A stretch of 64,000 bases of DNA from Pocillopora verrucosa. Lineage: Eukaryota; Cnidaria; Anthozoa; Scleractinia; Pocilloporidae. The DNA lies in assembly GCF_036669915.1 (NCBI RefSeq), contig NC_089316.1:2683743-2747742 (forward strand), in the 5' to 3' direction. The number at the start of each line of letters is the position of its first letter. Position 1 is the first letter of the stretch. A program made the position numbers and the translations under genes. The notes under the pieces were generated by a model that was not told the DNA's origin, searched no databases, and worked only from the letters and a program-made list of their open reading frames with translations. Below are positions 62,001 through 64,000 of this stretch, piece by piece.

Positions 62001-62795
62001 TCGTGGTAAACCAAAATGTTGACTCATAATTCTTGGAAATTAATTCTTTTAGACGAAACGCAGCTGAATTCACGAACGCAATAGTCAAAACAAGTGTTTT
62101 TCACATCGAAAATTAGTCCATTGATTTCATAAACACCTTCTGTCTCAAAAAAAGAATTCATATGTCTTTATTGAAGTGGCTTTGTGAAAGAATCAACGCA
62201 ACGTACTGTGCTGACAAAGCGAAGCCAAAAAAGGGAAAATTATATGACAAATATGACGTAGATTTTAACGGAAATATAAAGGTGAGCCACAATTGAATAA
62301 TGCAGTGTTTTGAATAAAAACATATCTCAATGGATCTATGCCTAATACAATACAATTAATCAAGAAAAGAGCAATCCTTCTTACCTGTGTCCTAGACATT
62401 CCATTTGTTTGGAACAGGCCGACAGTAAGAATATCTGAATTTTCCAAGATGGAAGCCAAAACCAGCTCATGACTCGAAATATGAACAAAAATTGCCACGT
62501 GCAGCGAGCTAGATTGGTTATAATTGAGACCCATTACCTGATCCAAGCTCAATATATCGGAGATCATCCTGTTATATCTGATAAGCTTGAAACTTAAATC
62601 TGAAGAATTCTTATGATCATTCATAAAACGCTGCATAGCATTTTGTACAATTTGTGTCAGATCAGAATTTTGTTCCTCGAGGAAGATGTCCACGTTAATT
62701 ACCAGGCTTTGGCTTCCAAGCGAGCAGTAAATCGTGCAGGCAATTAGCCCAAATACAAAGAACAATTTTTTCAATTGCGAGTTTAACTTCTGCAT
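56067..62795 (-). CDS. NMDA-type ionotropic glutamate receptor subunit
   Basis: Predicted ligand-gated cation channel subunit. Seven exons, minus strand: 62795-62385, 60898-60321, 59715-59075, 58421-58254, 57705-57503, 57116-56938, 56784-56067; phases agree, 965 residues. Order: signal peptide (first ~28), N-terminal domain to ~340, S1 with the paired cysteines 452-453 (QLCCFGFSIDLL) and Arg516 in TETRLKA, TM1 (~556-576), pore loop WGVAFSKDIG (606-615), PRSISAR, TM3 with TYCANMMAF (642-650), S2 with FVDDY (Asp734/735), TM4 (~816-843), then a ~120-residue cytosolic tail. The CC-x-GF-x-IDLL and WGV...PRS-x-SAR patterns point to the NMDA branch rather than AMPA/kainate. Several ligand and pore positions differ from GluN1, so ligand and ion preference are open. 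Subunit class not assigned. Confidence 0.92.
59760..60290 (+). repeat. 530-bp polypurine tract in glutamate-receptor intron 2
   Basis: Nearly uninterrupted A/G on the plus strand (for example AGAAGGAGAAAGAGGAAGAA), so the receptor pre-mRNA is C/U-rich here. It fills most of intron 2 (59716-60320). Confidence 0.85.
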
Positions 62796-64000
62796 ATTAT
62801 TTTCTGGGTCTTCAATCGCAAAACTTTGGTTCTTTTGGTTGTTTTTCTCCCCTTACTTACAGTGAGCACTCGATCCAGATATTATCCGATTCGAACACGA
62901 GGGTTTTCGCGCAAGGTGACATACTAAACTTTTCGAGGCAAGTGAATTTGCTTTTTGCGCGACAACGATGAGTTAACAAATAATTAAAGGCATGGTTTTG
63001 ATGGAAGTCTAAAAATGAAAAGATTCCTATTGGTTAAACAAGTATGGTGGTGATATTGCAACGCAGGTGGCATCAATGTTTAAAAAAGTCTTCAATACGG
63101 CTTTTTATAATACGTCCGTGTCAATTTTAAGCAATGAATACCATTAAATAAAAAAAAAAAAAAACGAAAAACGTTCTTGCATAAATCGATAGGAAAAAAA
63201 ATCTTGTCATTAAAAGAATCAAAATAACTCCAATCTATTTACAAGCAGAAGCCTGATTTAATTTGCTACCTTAAACGCAACTCTGATTTGGAATTGTGCT
63301 AAAGTATTTCGTAAAGTTGATTGGTACATCTGAAAGCGTCTTTTTATTAAACTCATCGATGTCGATGTAGCATTTAACCTTTGCTTATCTCAAAGCCTTT
63401 CGCGTGAGAAAAGTTAATTTGCTTTGTATGCACAGTAGTATGTCAATAAAAAGGTAAATTAAAATCTATTTTTAACAGTAGCACTACATCGTATATAGAC
63501 GAGAAAAAGTTACCTAGATGCTTTTTGTAAGGAAAAAAATTATGTGATCAATTAAAAATTTCAAGAGGATATGCTTGGGACTCGAATAAAGCCTGTTCGT
63601 CGGAGACAGCCCGTCATATAAAACTGAGCGCTGAAAGAGACAACTAAGACTGCAGTTAGTCCTAATTTTCTGTTTATAACCGTCTTATTCGTGCAAATTG
63701 ATACGCTCAAAAAAAATTTTATGTCAGCGAGTACATAATGTTAGAAATTTATGTTCAGCTTTTAATATTTTGCCATATTTGTTTTCGGGGAAAAGAACTA
63801 CTCTCTACAGGTGTGTAAATTAATCAATGTAATGAAAGACGGTTGAACTGTCTTGAGCAAAGGTGAGAAGTGAAAGTTGTTGTTTACATTCATTGTTTTT
63901 AAGATGAAGCCATTTCAAGATACTGGTTGCTAAGTTACAATAGGCGAGAGAACTCAAGAGCCTTATTCCTATCGCTACAATCAGTTTGATGATTTCGCCG
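62796..64000. other. right-hand flank, upstream of the glutamate receptor gene
   Basis: Should contain the receptor promoter and 5' UTR close to 62796. AT-rich otherwise; no exon, RNA gene or repeat family from elsewhere in the window is seen. Confidence 0.5.

Overview
This is a eukaryotic, metazoan nuclear window of AT-rich DNA. Genes are intron-rich with short exons and mostly GT-AG introns. The gene set is a mind bomb ubiquitin ligase, RPL7 with intronic U17 snoRNAs, TBL3/UTP13, UCP4, an amine-like GPCR and an NMDA-type glutamate receptor. With the dense small MITEs, the tRNA-derived SINEs and an intact piggyBac element, I infer a non-vertebrate animal, most likely an anthozoan cnidarian (coral or anemone). 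The taxon is inference; the gene identities are read from spliced translations whose exon phases all agree.

Layout from left to right. 1-4841 (minus): 5' half of a MIB2-like mind bomb E3 ligase, seven exons, running off the left edge. 4842-7480: intergenic, with repeats. 7481-10041: a complete piggyBac-type DNA transposon (TTAA duplications, short inverted ends, intact 629-codon transposase frame). 11200-13125 (minus): a two-exon, 335-residue rhodopsin-class GPCR with a Harbinger-like MITE in its intron. 13126-28184: about 15 kb with no convincing gene, only two weak PGAP2/Frag1-like remnants. 28185-31246 (plus): RPL7, with one U17/E1 H/ACA snoRNA copy in each of introns 2, 3 and 4. 32111-45647 (plus): TBL3/UTP13 in 29 exons, 1010 residues, with a charged C-terminal tail of about 200 residues. 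46692-54441 (minus): the mitochondrial carrier UCP4/SLC25A27 in 10 exons, whose introns hold eight MITEs, a SINE and a minisatellite. 56067-62795 (minus): an NMDA-type ionotropic glutamate receptor in 7 exons, 965 residues, with unusual pore residues. 62796-64000: nothing recognised.

RPL7, its intronic U17 snoRNAs and TBL3/UTP13 lie in tandem and all serve ribosome production: a large-subunit protein, an 18S-processing snoRNA, and a subunit of the small-subunit processome. The remaining genes share no obvious pathway. Two introns (MIB2-like intron 1 and UCP4 intron 4) need GC-AG splicing to keep frame and family sequence.

A recurrent ~200-bp MITE group with TTAA flanks (three subfamilies, 18 copies found) is scattered through 2-13 kb and 30-53 kb. 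I saw no copy at 13-30 kb or 53-64 kb.
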